A stretch of 64,000 nucleotides of DNA from Brevibacterium album DSM 18261 (GTDB lineage: Bacteria > Actinomycetota > Actinomycetes > Actinomycetales > Brevibacteriaceae): the NCBI RefSeq assembly GCF_000426445.1, contig NZ_AUFJ01000009.1, positions 558,001 to 622,000 of the forward strand, given 5' to 3'. The first letter of the stretch is position 1. The number at the start of each line of letters is the position of its first letter. The position numbers and the translations under genes are program-made. Under the pieces are notes generated by a model. That model was not told the origin of the DNA and did no database searches. It was given only the letters and a program-made list of their open reading frames with translations. Shown here one piece after another: positions 57,896-64,000 of the stretch.

Positions 57896-59362
57896 TCACA
57901 CCAGCAGGGCGACGACGCCCACCGCAATGAGGAAGAGGGAATTGGGGAGCGCGAGCACCATGACCTTCACGGGGTCCACCTTGGTGCTGAGGCTGCCGCC
58001 CACGAGTCCCACCACCACGAAGGCAGTGAGGCCCACCGGCGGCAGGTTCTGCGCGGCCGCCGCGATATGGCTCATGCTCAGCGCGATGTTGAAGGGGTCC
58101 ACCCCGGTCTGCTCGAGGATGGGCGAGAGGAAGGGCACGACGACCGTCTGAGCCGCCGTCTGCGAACCCGTGAGCATGCCCAGCACGAGGATGGCCCCCA
58201 CTCCCACCGCGGTCACGGAGCCGCCCTGCATGCTCTGGGCGAGTTCGGCGACGGTGTCCACGAGGCCGGAGGCGTAGACCATCCCCACGAGGAAGCCCGC
58301 GCACAGCTGCAGGCGGACCGTCACGGTCACCTTCTTCAGGCCGTCGGCGAGCGTTGCGACCGGAGCGCGGCGGACCTCGGGGTACAGGAACGACAGCAGC
58401 GCCGCCACGCCGATCGCCATCACGACCGGATTCGCGAAACCGCTCAGGATCGGCACGCTCTCCAGCGCCGCGGTCAGGTGCGAGAGACCCGGGACCGCCG
58501 TGAAGACGTTGATCCCCCATCCCGTGTTGAGCAGGACGATCGCGAGCAGCACCAGCATCGGGACGAAGGTGTGCCCCTTGGTCCGCAGCAGCGTGCGCAC
58601 CCGCGGAGGCGCAGCGGCGAGTGCAGCGCCCTCGCCGGTTCCGGCAGCGTCTGCATCGGAGACCGCGCCCGAGGCGCCCGCACCTGCCCGGAGTCCGGGG
58701 CCCGTTCCGCTGGCGGCGCCTGCCGCCTCGGCGGCCTTCCCCTTCCGCACGAAGCGGAAGGATTCGAGGATCGCGAACACCAGCGCGGCGCCCACCGTGA
58801 GGAAGGCGATGCGGATGACGGGGCCGGGATCCGTGCCCACGAGGGAGGATGAGAGCAGGATCGCCTGGCTGACCGGCGGCATGATCGAACCCAGCGAGGC
58901 GCCCACGAGGATGATCATGCCGATCTGCACGGGCCGCACCCCCATCGCCGCGAGCGAGTGGATGACGAGGAAGCCGATCACCGTCGCCGTCGCGATCGCA
59001 TCGCCCAGCAGGGAACCGCCGATCACGAGGGTCACGAACGTCGCGGCGATGAGGCCGCGGGGCGAATCGCCGAACACCCTGCGCAGGAGCGCCATCGTCG
59101 AGTCGATGGTGCCCATCCGCACCTGGGTCTCGGCGTAGATCGCACCCAGCAGGCTCAGTGCGATCACCCAGGCCATCCTGTCGATGCCGTCCACCGCTCC
59201 CAGCAGGGCCTCGAGCGGTCCCACGCCGGCGAGCACCGCGATCGACAGCCCGCAGATGAGCAGGGCCGCCTCCACGCTGCCGCCGATCAGCGGAATGCGC
59301 TTGACGAGGATCACCCCGAACAGCAGGACCATCGGCACCACGATCACCGCAAGCTGCTCCAC
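57896..59362 (-). CDS. TRAP/DctM-like large permease
   Basis: 488 residues, about twelve hydrophobic segments in two related halves. GDAIATATVIGFLVIHSLAAMG, GASLGSIMPPVSQAILLSSSLVG and TGSQTAAQTVVVPFLSPILEQTGVD have the twin-half character of DctM and related ion-transporter families. No periplasmic receptor or small subunit is next to it. A ~50-residue Gly/Ala loop splits the halves. GTG 59362 follows GAGGGG. Racemase gene is downstream in the same direction. Confidence 0.75.
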   Translation of the reverse strand: MEQLAVIVVPMVLLFGVILVKRIPLIGGSVEAALLICGLSIAVLAGVGPLEALLGAVDGIDRMAWVIALSLLGAIYAETQVRMGTIDSTMALLRRVFGDSPRGLIAATFVTLVIGGSLLGDAIATATVIGFLVIHSLAAMGVRPVQIGMIILVGASLGSIMPPVSQAILLSSSLVGTDPGPVIRIAFLTVGAALVFAILESFRFVRKGKAAEAAGAASGTGPGLRAGAGASGAVSDADAAGTGEGAALAAAPPRVRTLLRTKGHTFVPMLVLLAIVLLNTGWGINVFTAVPGLSHLTAALESVPILSGFANPVVMAIGVAALLSFLYPEVRRAPVATLADGLKKVTVTVRLQLCAGFLVGMVYASGLVDTVAELAQSMQGGSVTAVGVGAILVLGMLTGSQTAAQTVVVPFLSPILEQTGVDPFNIALSMSHIAAAAQNLPPVGLTAFVVVGLVGGSLSTKVDPVKVMVLALPNSLFLIAVGVVALLV

Positions 59363-59435
59363 GGTGCACCCCTCTTCGCCTCCCCGTCGTGCGGGGACTT
59401 CCGTGCCGCTCCCGGCCGGTGCGACGTCTGCGGAA

Positions 59436-59457
59436 AGGGTACTGTGTCCCCGGACAC
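59436..59457 (-). promoter_or_regulatory. Putative promoter and operator of the permease-racemase genes
   Basis: TACCCT (59441-59436) is a plausible minus-strand -10. Just upstream an inverted repeat GTGTCC-CC-GGACAC (59444-59457) could bind a dimeric regulator, for example of the GntR type; none is encoded nearby. Confidence 0.4.
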
Positions 59458-59581
59458 CTCGTGAATGCGGTCCGGCTGCCGAACGCAGCACCGCACAGGC
59501 GTCCCAGCAGGCTGACGCACGCCCCTCCAGCCGCGCATCCCGCCCATCGGAGCATCAGCCCCGGCACCGTCTCGCGGCCGG

Positions 59582-59587
59582 TAGACT
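59582..59587 (+). promoter_or_regulatory. -10 box of the purSQ operon
   Basis: TAGACT, 45 bp before ATG 59632; AAGGAG serves as RBS. Confidence 0.5.
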
Positions 59588-59631
59588 GGTCCGGCATTCC
59601 ACCCTCCCCCTCTTTCAAGGAGTACGCGCGC

Positions 59632-59898
59632 ATGGGACGGATCGTCGTCGAAGTCATGCCCAAGCCTGAGATCCTGGACCCGCAGGGCAAGGCGATCCGG
59701 TCCGGTCTCGAGCGCATGGGGCTCAGCGCCTTCGCGGACGTCCGCCAGGGCAAGCTCTTCCACCTCGACGTGGAGGGCCCGGTCACGGATGAGGCCCTGG
59801 CCGCCGCGCGCGAGGCCGCCGGCACCCTGCTCTCGAACCCCGTCATCGAGGACGTCATCGCCGTGCGCGAGGCGACCCCGGAGGAGGCCGCGCAGTGA
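59632..59898 (+). CDS. purS: Phosphoribosylformylglycinamidine synthase subunit PurS
   Basis: 88 residues. [25 protein letters not shown] and [12 protein letters not shown] are standard PurS. It bridges PurQ and PurL in the FGAM synthase complex. AAGGAG lies 8 nt before ATG 59632. It overlaps purQ by 4 bp (GTGA). Confidence 0.95.
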   Translation: MGRIVVEVMPKPEILDPQGKAIRSGLERMGLSAFADVRQGKLFHLDVEGPVTDEALAAAREAAGTLLSNPVIEDVIAVREATPEEAAQ

Positions 59899-60674
59899 GC
59901 GCCCGCACCGCCGTCGCCTCCGCGACTCCGCTTGTGGCCGACCTGGGCGCCGACGCCCCCATCCCGGGTGCCGATGCGCTCCGCGTGGGCGTCGTCCGGT
60001 TCCCCGGTTCGCTCGACGAACGCGATGCCCAGCGCGCCGTCACCCTCTCCGGCGCCCAGGCAGTCTCCCTGTGGCACGGCGACGATTCGCTGGGCGATGT
60101 GGACGCCGTCATCCTGCCCGGCGGGTTCTCCTACGGCGACTACCTGCGGTGCGGGGCGATCGCGAAGTTCGCGCCGGTGATGGAGAAGGTCGTCGACGCC
60201 GCGAACGGCGGCATGCCGGTGCTCGGCATCTGCAACGGCTTCCAGATCCTGTGCGAGTCCCACCTGCTGCCCGGCGCCCTCATCCGCAACAGCCACCAGC
60301 ACTTCATCTGCCGCGATCAGGCTCTCACCGTCGAGAACGCCGACACCGCATGGACCCGCTCGTACACCGCCGGCGAGGAGATCATCATCCCGCTGAAGAA
60401 CGGCGAGGGCGGGTACGTCGCGGACGAGGCGGTCCTGGACGAGCTCGAGGCCACCGGCCGCGTCGTGGCGCGGTATGCGGGCGTCAACCCCAACGGCTCA
60501 CAGCGGAACATCGCCGGCATCGCCAATGAGCGCGGCAATGTCGTGGGGCTCATGCCGCACCCGGAGCATGCGGTCGAGGCCGGGTTCGGCCCGGACGCCG
60601 CCTCCGGCATGCGGGCGGGCGTGGACGGCCAGGGCTTCTTCACCTCGGTGCTCCGCTCGCTGCTCTCGCAGTGA
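59895..60674 (+). CDS. purQ: Phosphoribosylformylglycinamidine synthase subunit PurQ
   Basis: 259 residues. Glutaminase subunit: [39 protein letters not shown] with the catalytic cysteine and [11 protein letters not shown] with the catalytic histidine. A ~30-residue N-terminal extension precedes the conserved core. purL does not follow; the next gene encodes a VanZ-like protein (GTGA overlap), so purL must lie elsewhere. Confidence 0.95.
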   Translation: MSARTAVASATPLVADLGADAPIPGADALRVGVVRFPGSLDERDAQRAVTLSGAQAVSLWHGDDSLGDVDAVILPGGFSYGDYLRCGAIAKFAPVMEKVVDAANGGMPVLGICNGFQILCESHLLPGALIRNSHQHFICRDQALTVENADTAWTRSYTAGEEIIIPLKNGEGGYVADEAVLDELEATGRVVARYAGVNPNGSQRNIAGIANERGNVVGLMPHPEHAVEAGFGPDAASGMRAGVDGQGFFTSVLRSLLSQ

Positions 60675-61534
60675 CGGAAGGCCCTCCGCCCGGCGCTCCT
60701 CCGCGGCCACCGGAACCGCCGCCGAGACCGTCCGCGCCACCTGCCGCGCCGGTCCCGCACAGCGCGCAGACGGCAGGCGGCGGGCCGGCAGCCGGGCACG
60801 CGCAGGCACGTCCGGCACACGCGGACCCTGTCCGAAGGGTCAGGGCGCAGGCCGCAGCACCTCCTCCCCGCCCCACCGGGGCGGCCTCGGCTCCGGCACA
60901 GGCCTCAGCGTCCGCCGACGCGGCCTCGGCCCCCGCTCGAGCCTCGGCGCACCTGCGGGTCTCGGCCCGCGAGGCAGCCGAACGCACCGTGCTCCGGTCA
61001 CGCACGCGCCGGGACCGCCGGGCACGGCACCTGAAGCGCCTCCAGCGCCTCGCCGGCCTGGTGGTCCTCATCCCCGGGACCGTGCTGTGCGCGCTGCTGG
61101 TCCTGTTCCCCTCCGGTCAGGCGATCGGCCGGGCGAACCATCGGGTGTGGGAGATCTTCCAGGCGCTGTTCGGGTGGCTGCCATACGCCGAGGCCTTCAC
61201 CGCCCACCGTCTCGAGATGGTGTGGAACATCGTCATGTTCGTGCCGCTGGGCCTCGGTCTGGCGCTGCTGCTCCCGCGCTGGTGGTGGGTCGCGGTCCTG
61301 CACTTCACCAGCGTGGGCATCGAGACGATCCAGCTGGTGCTCTACAGCTCGCGGCAGTCCTCGGCTGTCGACGTCGTCATGAACGCCACCGGCGGCATCA
61401 TCGGCGTGGGCGCCGGGATCGCTCTCGACCGGTGGCGCAGGAGCCGCAGCGGGGCCGCTGCCTCCGCCTCGAACGCCGAGGGCTCCTCCGGGGGCCGTGC
61501 CTCCGCCTCGGGCGCCCATCCGCCTTCCGCCTAG
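60671..61534 (+). CDS. VanZ-family membrane protein
   Basis: 287 residues. A ~115-residue disordered Pro/Ala-rich N-terminus, then four hydrophobic segments with the VanZ core: [51 protein letters not shown] split over two helices, followed by basic RWRRSR. VanZ relatives affect teicoplanin sensitivity or surface components; the mechanism is unknown. GTG 60671 overlaps the purQ stop. Confidence 0.83.
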   Translation: MTEGPPPGAPPRPPEPPPRPSAPPAAPVPHSAQTAGGGPAAGHAQARPAHADPVRRVRAQAAAPPPRPTGAASAPAQASASADAASAPARASAHLRVSAREAAERTVLRSRTRRDRRARHLKRLQRLAGLVVLIPGTVLCALLVLFPSGQAIGRANHRVWEIFQALFGWLPYAEAFTAHRLEMVWNIVMFVPLGLGLALLLPRWWWVAVLHFTSVGIETIQLVLYSSRQSSAVDVVMNATGGIIGVGAGIALDRWRRSRSGAAASASNAEGSSGGRASASGAHPPSA

Positions 61535-61618
61535 ACCGTGAACCCCCTCCCCGGCGCAGGCCCCTTCCACGACGCAAGCCGCCCCTGCCGACACGGGCGG
61601 CTCCACTACCCTGGGAGC

Positions 61619-62824
61619 ATGAGCGATTCCCTGCAGAACCTGGTCGACCGCGCCGTCTTCCTCTCCACGGAGGTCCAGCACCACTTCGGCAGGCTGATCG
61701 CCGGGGCGGAGTTCGACATCGACTTCTCAGCAGCCCCGCGCCTGCGCTTCACTCCCGCTCCCGCGGCAGGCGGCACCGCACAGGCCGCGGGCAGCGGGAC
61801 ATCCAGGAAGTCCGGGGCAGGAAAGGGAGGGGGCTCCGGACAGGGTGCCGCCGCCTCGGACTCGCCTGCCCAGCGGGAGCTCACGCTCCGCCCGCACATG
61901 GTGGGCTCGGACGTCAGCCGCGCCCGCGAGGCCAACTGGCACTGGGGCTGGACGAACGACTCGGGCTTCCCCGAACCGGTCATCGCCCTCTCCCACCGCA
62001 TCCGCGAGTACGGCGAGGCGCACGGCATCCCGGAGCTCACGGCCCCGGAGGTGCCGCTCGACTCGGAGGCGCTGCCCGCGCGGCTGACGCTCGCGGCCAA
62101 GGCCGTCACCGGCGCCTGGGCCCACTACCCCGCACAGGCCGGGGGCGGGACGACGGTGTGGGTGCTCATCGACGACGCGCAGCTGGCCCTGGGAGAGCCG
62201 GAGCTGCGGAAGACCGTCCGGGCGATCGCCGGAGGGATCACGGACAACGAGGTGGCCGACCACAGGGCCGCGCTCGAATCGTACTTCCGGCTGCGCGGAC
62301 TGCGCTCGGCCCCTCTGCCGGACGGCGGCGTCCGCTTGCTGTGCGCCGACGGCAGCGCCGACATCACGTTCGACGAAGCGGGCAGGATCGCCTCGTGCCA
62401 GGCCAGCCCCGGCCTCGAAGGCGAGGCGGCGGAGCAGTTCGCCGCTGTCGAAGCGCCCGTCGCCGAGGCCGTGTTCGGCACCGTGACGGTTCCCGAGGCC
62501 GGTGCCGTGCCGGACGCTCCCGCAGCTGAGGCGGGGACGGCCGCGGCGGAGCGGGAGGTCGCGGCGGAGCGTGCGGTTGCTCAAGAACGTGCGGTTGCTC
62601 AGGAGCAGACAGCCGAAGTTGCGGAGCAGGCGGAGAAGGCCGAGGCCGTGCGGAGCGAGGCGCCCGCCGCCGAGACGGAGACCGCTGCTGTGGAGAACCC
62701 AGCGGCCGAGGAGGTCGTTCAGGAGCAGCCGGCTCAGCCCGGGCAGGCGGATGCAGAACAGGCCGGCGTCAAGGCGGAGCAGCCGGAGAAGAGGGGCTTC
62801 TTCAAGCGCCTGTTCGGCCGCTGA
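61619..62824 (+). CDS. DUF6882-like protein with acidic C-terminal tail
   Basis: 401 residues. The N-terminal ~270 resemble DUF6882 (NWHWGWTNDSGFPEPVI, AAKAVTGAWAHYPAQ, VWVLIDDAQLALGEP). The last ~110 residues are a Glu/Ala/Gln-rich coiled-coil-prone tail (ERAVAQERAVAQEQTAEV) ending in a basic FFKRLFGR. ATG 61619 has TACCCT 6 nt upstream, a leaderless start. Function unknown. Confidence 0.7.
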   Translation: MSDSLQNLVDRAVFLSTEVQHHFGRLIAGAEFDIDFSAAPRLRFTPAPAAGGTAQAAGSGTSRKSGAGKGGGSGQGAAASDSPAQRELTLRPHMVGSDVSRAREANWHWGWTNDSGFPEPVIALSHRIREYGEAHGIPELTAPEVPLDSEALPARLTLAAKAVTGAWAHYPAQAGGGTTVWVLIDDAQLALGEPELRKTVRAIAGGITDNEVADHRAALESYFRLRGLRSAPLPDGGVRLLCADGSADITFDEAGRIASCQASPGLEGEAAEQFAAVEAPVAEAVFGTVTVPEAGAVPDAPAAEAGTAAAEREVAAERAVAQERAVAQEQTAEVAEQAEKAEAVRSEAPAAETETAAVENPAAEEVVQEQPAQPGQADAEQAGVKAEQPEKRGFFKRLFGR

Positions 62825-62844
62825 GAGATTTCGCCTCCAACGTC

Positions 62845-62902
62845 TGGGAGGTTTTTACGGTGCGGGCACCCTGCATGGTGCCCGCACCGTAAAAACCTCC
62901 CA
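62845..62902. terminator. 26-bp perfect-stem bidirectional terminator
   Basis: Arms 62845-62870 and 62877-62902 pair without mismatch around a 6-nt loop (CTGCAT). Each arm holds a TTTTT or AAAAA tract inside the stem. It lies between the DUF6882-like gene and the convergent PAP2 gene. Confidence 0.85.
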
Positions 62903-62939
62903 AGGGCAGAGCCCCGGATCGTTCAGAGCCCCGAATCGC

Positions 62940-63575
62940 TCAGGACCCGCTGCCGCCGCTCTGCTCCGTGCGCTGCACGACGGGCAGCAGGAGCATGCCG
63001 CACAGGAGGGCGACGGCGGCTCCGAGTGCGGCGCCGGCCACGGTGTCCGTGAGCCAGTGCACCGCGAGGGCCGTGCGTGAGAACGCCATGAGTGCCGTCC
63101 AGAGAATCCCCGCGAGCAGCACCGGCACACGCGGGAACAGGAGCCAGAGGACCACCGCGACGGTCGCCGCGTTCGCGGTGTGTCCGGAGGGGAACGAACC
63201 GAAGTCGGAGGCCACCAGCATGTCCTCGGGCCGCGCCCGCGCCACGAGGTGCTTGACCGCCTGCACCGTGAGGGCGCTGGCGGCGAACGCCGTGAGCGCG
63301 AAGACCGCCGCCCGCCATCCGTGCCGCCACCACAGCAGCGCGGCGATGAGCAGGGGCACCGCGAAGACGCCGATGGGACCCGCGCCCACGTGGTCGAGCA
63401 CATGTGAGAGCGTCAGCACCACGGACGTCTGCGCGGCGAGCACGGCATCGTGCCACCACAGATCCAGCGGCGTCCCGCCTGCGGGTGAGACGAGCACCCA
63501 GACGCCGAGGACGGCGACCACCGCCAGCAGCACGGACACGGCTGCGGCCAGGGGCCTCGCTCGTTCGCGTCTCAC
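62940..63575 (-). CDS. PAP2-family lipid phosphatase
   Basis: 211 residues, about six hydrophobic segments. The three phosphatase motifs are KHLVARARPED (KX6RP), SFPSGHTAN (PSGH) and SRTALAVHWLTD (SRX5HX3D). It removes phosphate from a lipid such as phosphatidate or undecaprenyl diphosphate at the outer membrane face. GTG 63575 is chosen because GGGAG lies 6 nt upstream; ATG 63593 is an alternative. The start region is within a 59-bp repeat shared with the racemase gene. Confidence 0.88.
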   Translation of the reverse strand: MRRERARPLAAAVSVLLAVVAVLGVWVLVSPAGGTPLDLWWHDAVLAAQTSVVLTLSHVLDHVGAGPIGVFAVPLLIAALLWWRHGWRAAVFALTAFAASALTVQAVKHLVARARPEDMLVASDFGSFPSGHTANAATVAVVLWLLFPRVPVLLAGILWTALMAFSRTALAVHWLTDTVAGAALGAAVALLCGMLLLPVVQRTEQSGGSGS

Positions 63576-63626
63576 TCCGCGCTCCCGTCTCATTCCACTG
63601 CGCTCAGCGCCCGCTTCGACGAAGCA
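63568..63626. repeat. 59-bp dispersed repeat, copy B
   Basis: See copy A at 57752-57810. In this copy GGGAG provides an RBS that copy A has lost (ATGAG). GTCTCA and TGAGAC elements border its core. Confidence 0.8.
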
Positions 63627-63670
63627 CACTGAGACATGAACGGAGAAATGCACCCCCGGTTCCGGCGAGA

Positions 63671-64000
63671 TCAGCCGGCCGCGGCGGGCGCTGGCTCCCG
63701 GGCGAACGCTGGCTCCCGGGCACCCGCCTCGGCAGCGGTCTCCCCGGCTCCGCACCCGCCGCAGTGCGGCCGCAGCCCCGCCGCGGTGCATGCCTCGCAG
63801 CGGAGGAACTGCGTGCGGCACTCCTCGTGCGCGCAGTTGACGAAGAGCGGAGTGCGCTCACCGCAGTGCACGCAGGAGCCCAGCGACTGCGCCCCTTCGC
63901 CGAACTCCATGTGCATGCGGTTGTCGAAGACGTAGAGCGAGCCCTCCCACAGCCCGGCGTTGCCGAATGCCTCGCCGTAGCGGACGATGCCGCCGTCGAG
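63671..64000 (-). CDS. trhO: tRNA uridine 5-oxyacetic acid hydroxylase TrhO (rhodanese family), C-terminal part
   Basis: The gene enters from the right edge; about 109 C-terminal residues are present. LDGGIVRYGEAFGN, LWEGSLYVFDNR and the cysteine-rich CVHCGERTPLFVNCAHEECRTQFLRCEAC match the end of YceA/TrhO, which hydroxylates U34 of certain tRNAs. The rhodanese catalytic cysteine lies outside the window. A short Ala/Gly/Glu tail follows a last CGGC pair. Confidence 0.88.
   Translation of the reverse strand, partial: LDGGIVRYGEAFGNAGLWEGSLYVFDNRMHMEFGEGAQSLGSCVHCGERTPLFVNCAHEECRTQFLRCEACTAAGLRPHCGGCGAGETAAEAGAREPAFAREPAPAAAG

Overview
The window reads as chromosomal DNA of a high-GC actinobacterium, most likely of the Micrococcales type (Brevibacterium-like relatives would fit, but I cannot fix the genus). 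Supporting signs are the dense GC-rich coding, DUF3073, DUF3151, a sterol-carrier-like protein, a HelR-type RNA polymerase helicase with a rifamycin-associated element, and many genes whose start codon sits 6-7 nt behind a TANNNT -10 box (leaderless mRNAs). I see no phage, insertion sequence or integrase, so most of the window looks like ordinary chromosome.

Layout. 1-3.9 kb: the end of a GcvT-type gene, an Ohr/OsmC peroxidase divergent from a lipoprotein, and a metNIQ methionine importer. 3.9-10.4 kb: helR with its upstream RAE, a TetR regulator, a BASS-type transporter between two matched hairpins, signal peptidase I and a membrane acyltransferase-like protein. 10.5-19.7 kb: a MauE-thioredoxin fusion, a Tat-type secreted protein, AraC and HD-hydrolase genes behind a 23-bp minisatellite, a LysE exporter, alcohol dehydrogenase, PlsC and an MFS exporter. 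19.8-25.4 kb: an MHS-family transporter flanked by a family of palindromic repeats, a ThDP enzyme and an amidohydrolase. 25.4-31 kb: GPP34, cation/proton antiporter, class III aminotransferase, YigZ, YbaK and a zincin-like protein. 31.1-31.7 kb: tRNA-Glu, tRNA-Asp, tRNA-Phe and a broken second tRNA-Asp.

31.9-44.3 kb: a sortase-anchored surface protein, mgtE behind a ~540-nt leader holding a 20-codon ORF, DUF3073, purF-purM, an orphan antitoxin-like ORF, aldehyde dehydrogenase, SCP2-like protein, asparaginase and DUF3151. 44.4-48.5 kb: a polysaccharide or teichoic-acid export operon (ABC permease, ATPase, glycosyltransferase) and a degenerate GDPD-like membrane protein. 48.6-53.1 kb: an ECF sigma factor and a transmembrane Ser/Thr kinase (overlapping genes) between two lipoprotein genes, each of the latter preceded by the same ECF-type promoter. 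53.2-64 kb: a fused purD-purC gene, vapBC, a racemase with a TRAP-type permease, purS-purQ-vanZ, a DUF6882 protein, a PAP2 phosphatase and the end of trhO.

The strongest candidate for a new system is the kinase-ECF-lipoprotein module (48.6-53.1 kb): two promoters share a -35 of TGCAACC, an exactly 16-nt spacer and a -10 of CGACTCA, and no anti-sigma gene is adjacent. Other notable signals are the TATGTG-N4-CTGCGC hairpin family, the mgtE leader ORF, a symmetrical bidirectional leaderless promoter at 880-886, and a metN gene with no standard start codon.
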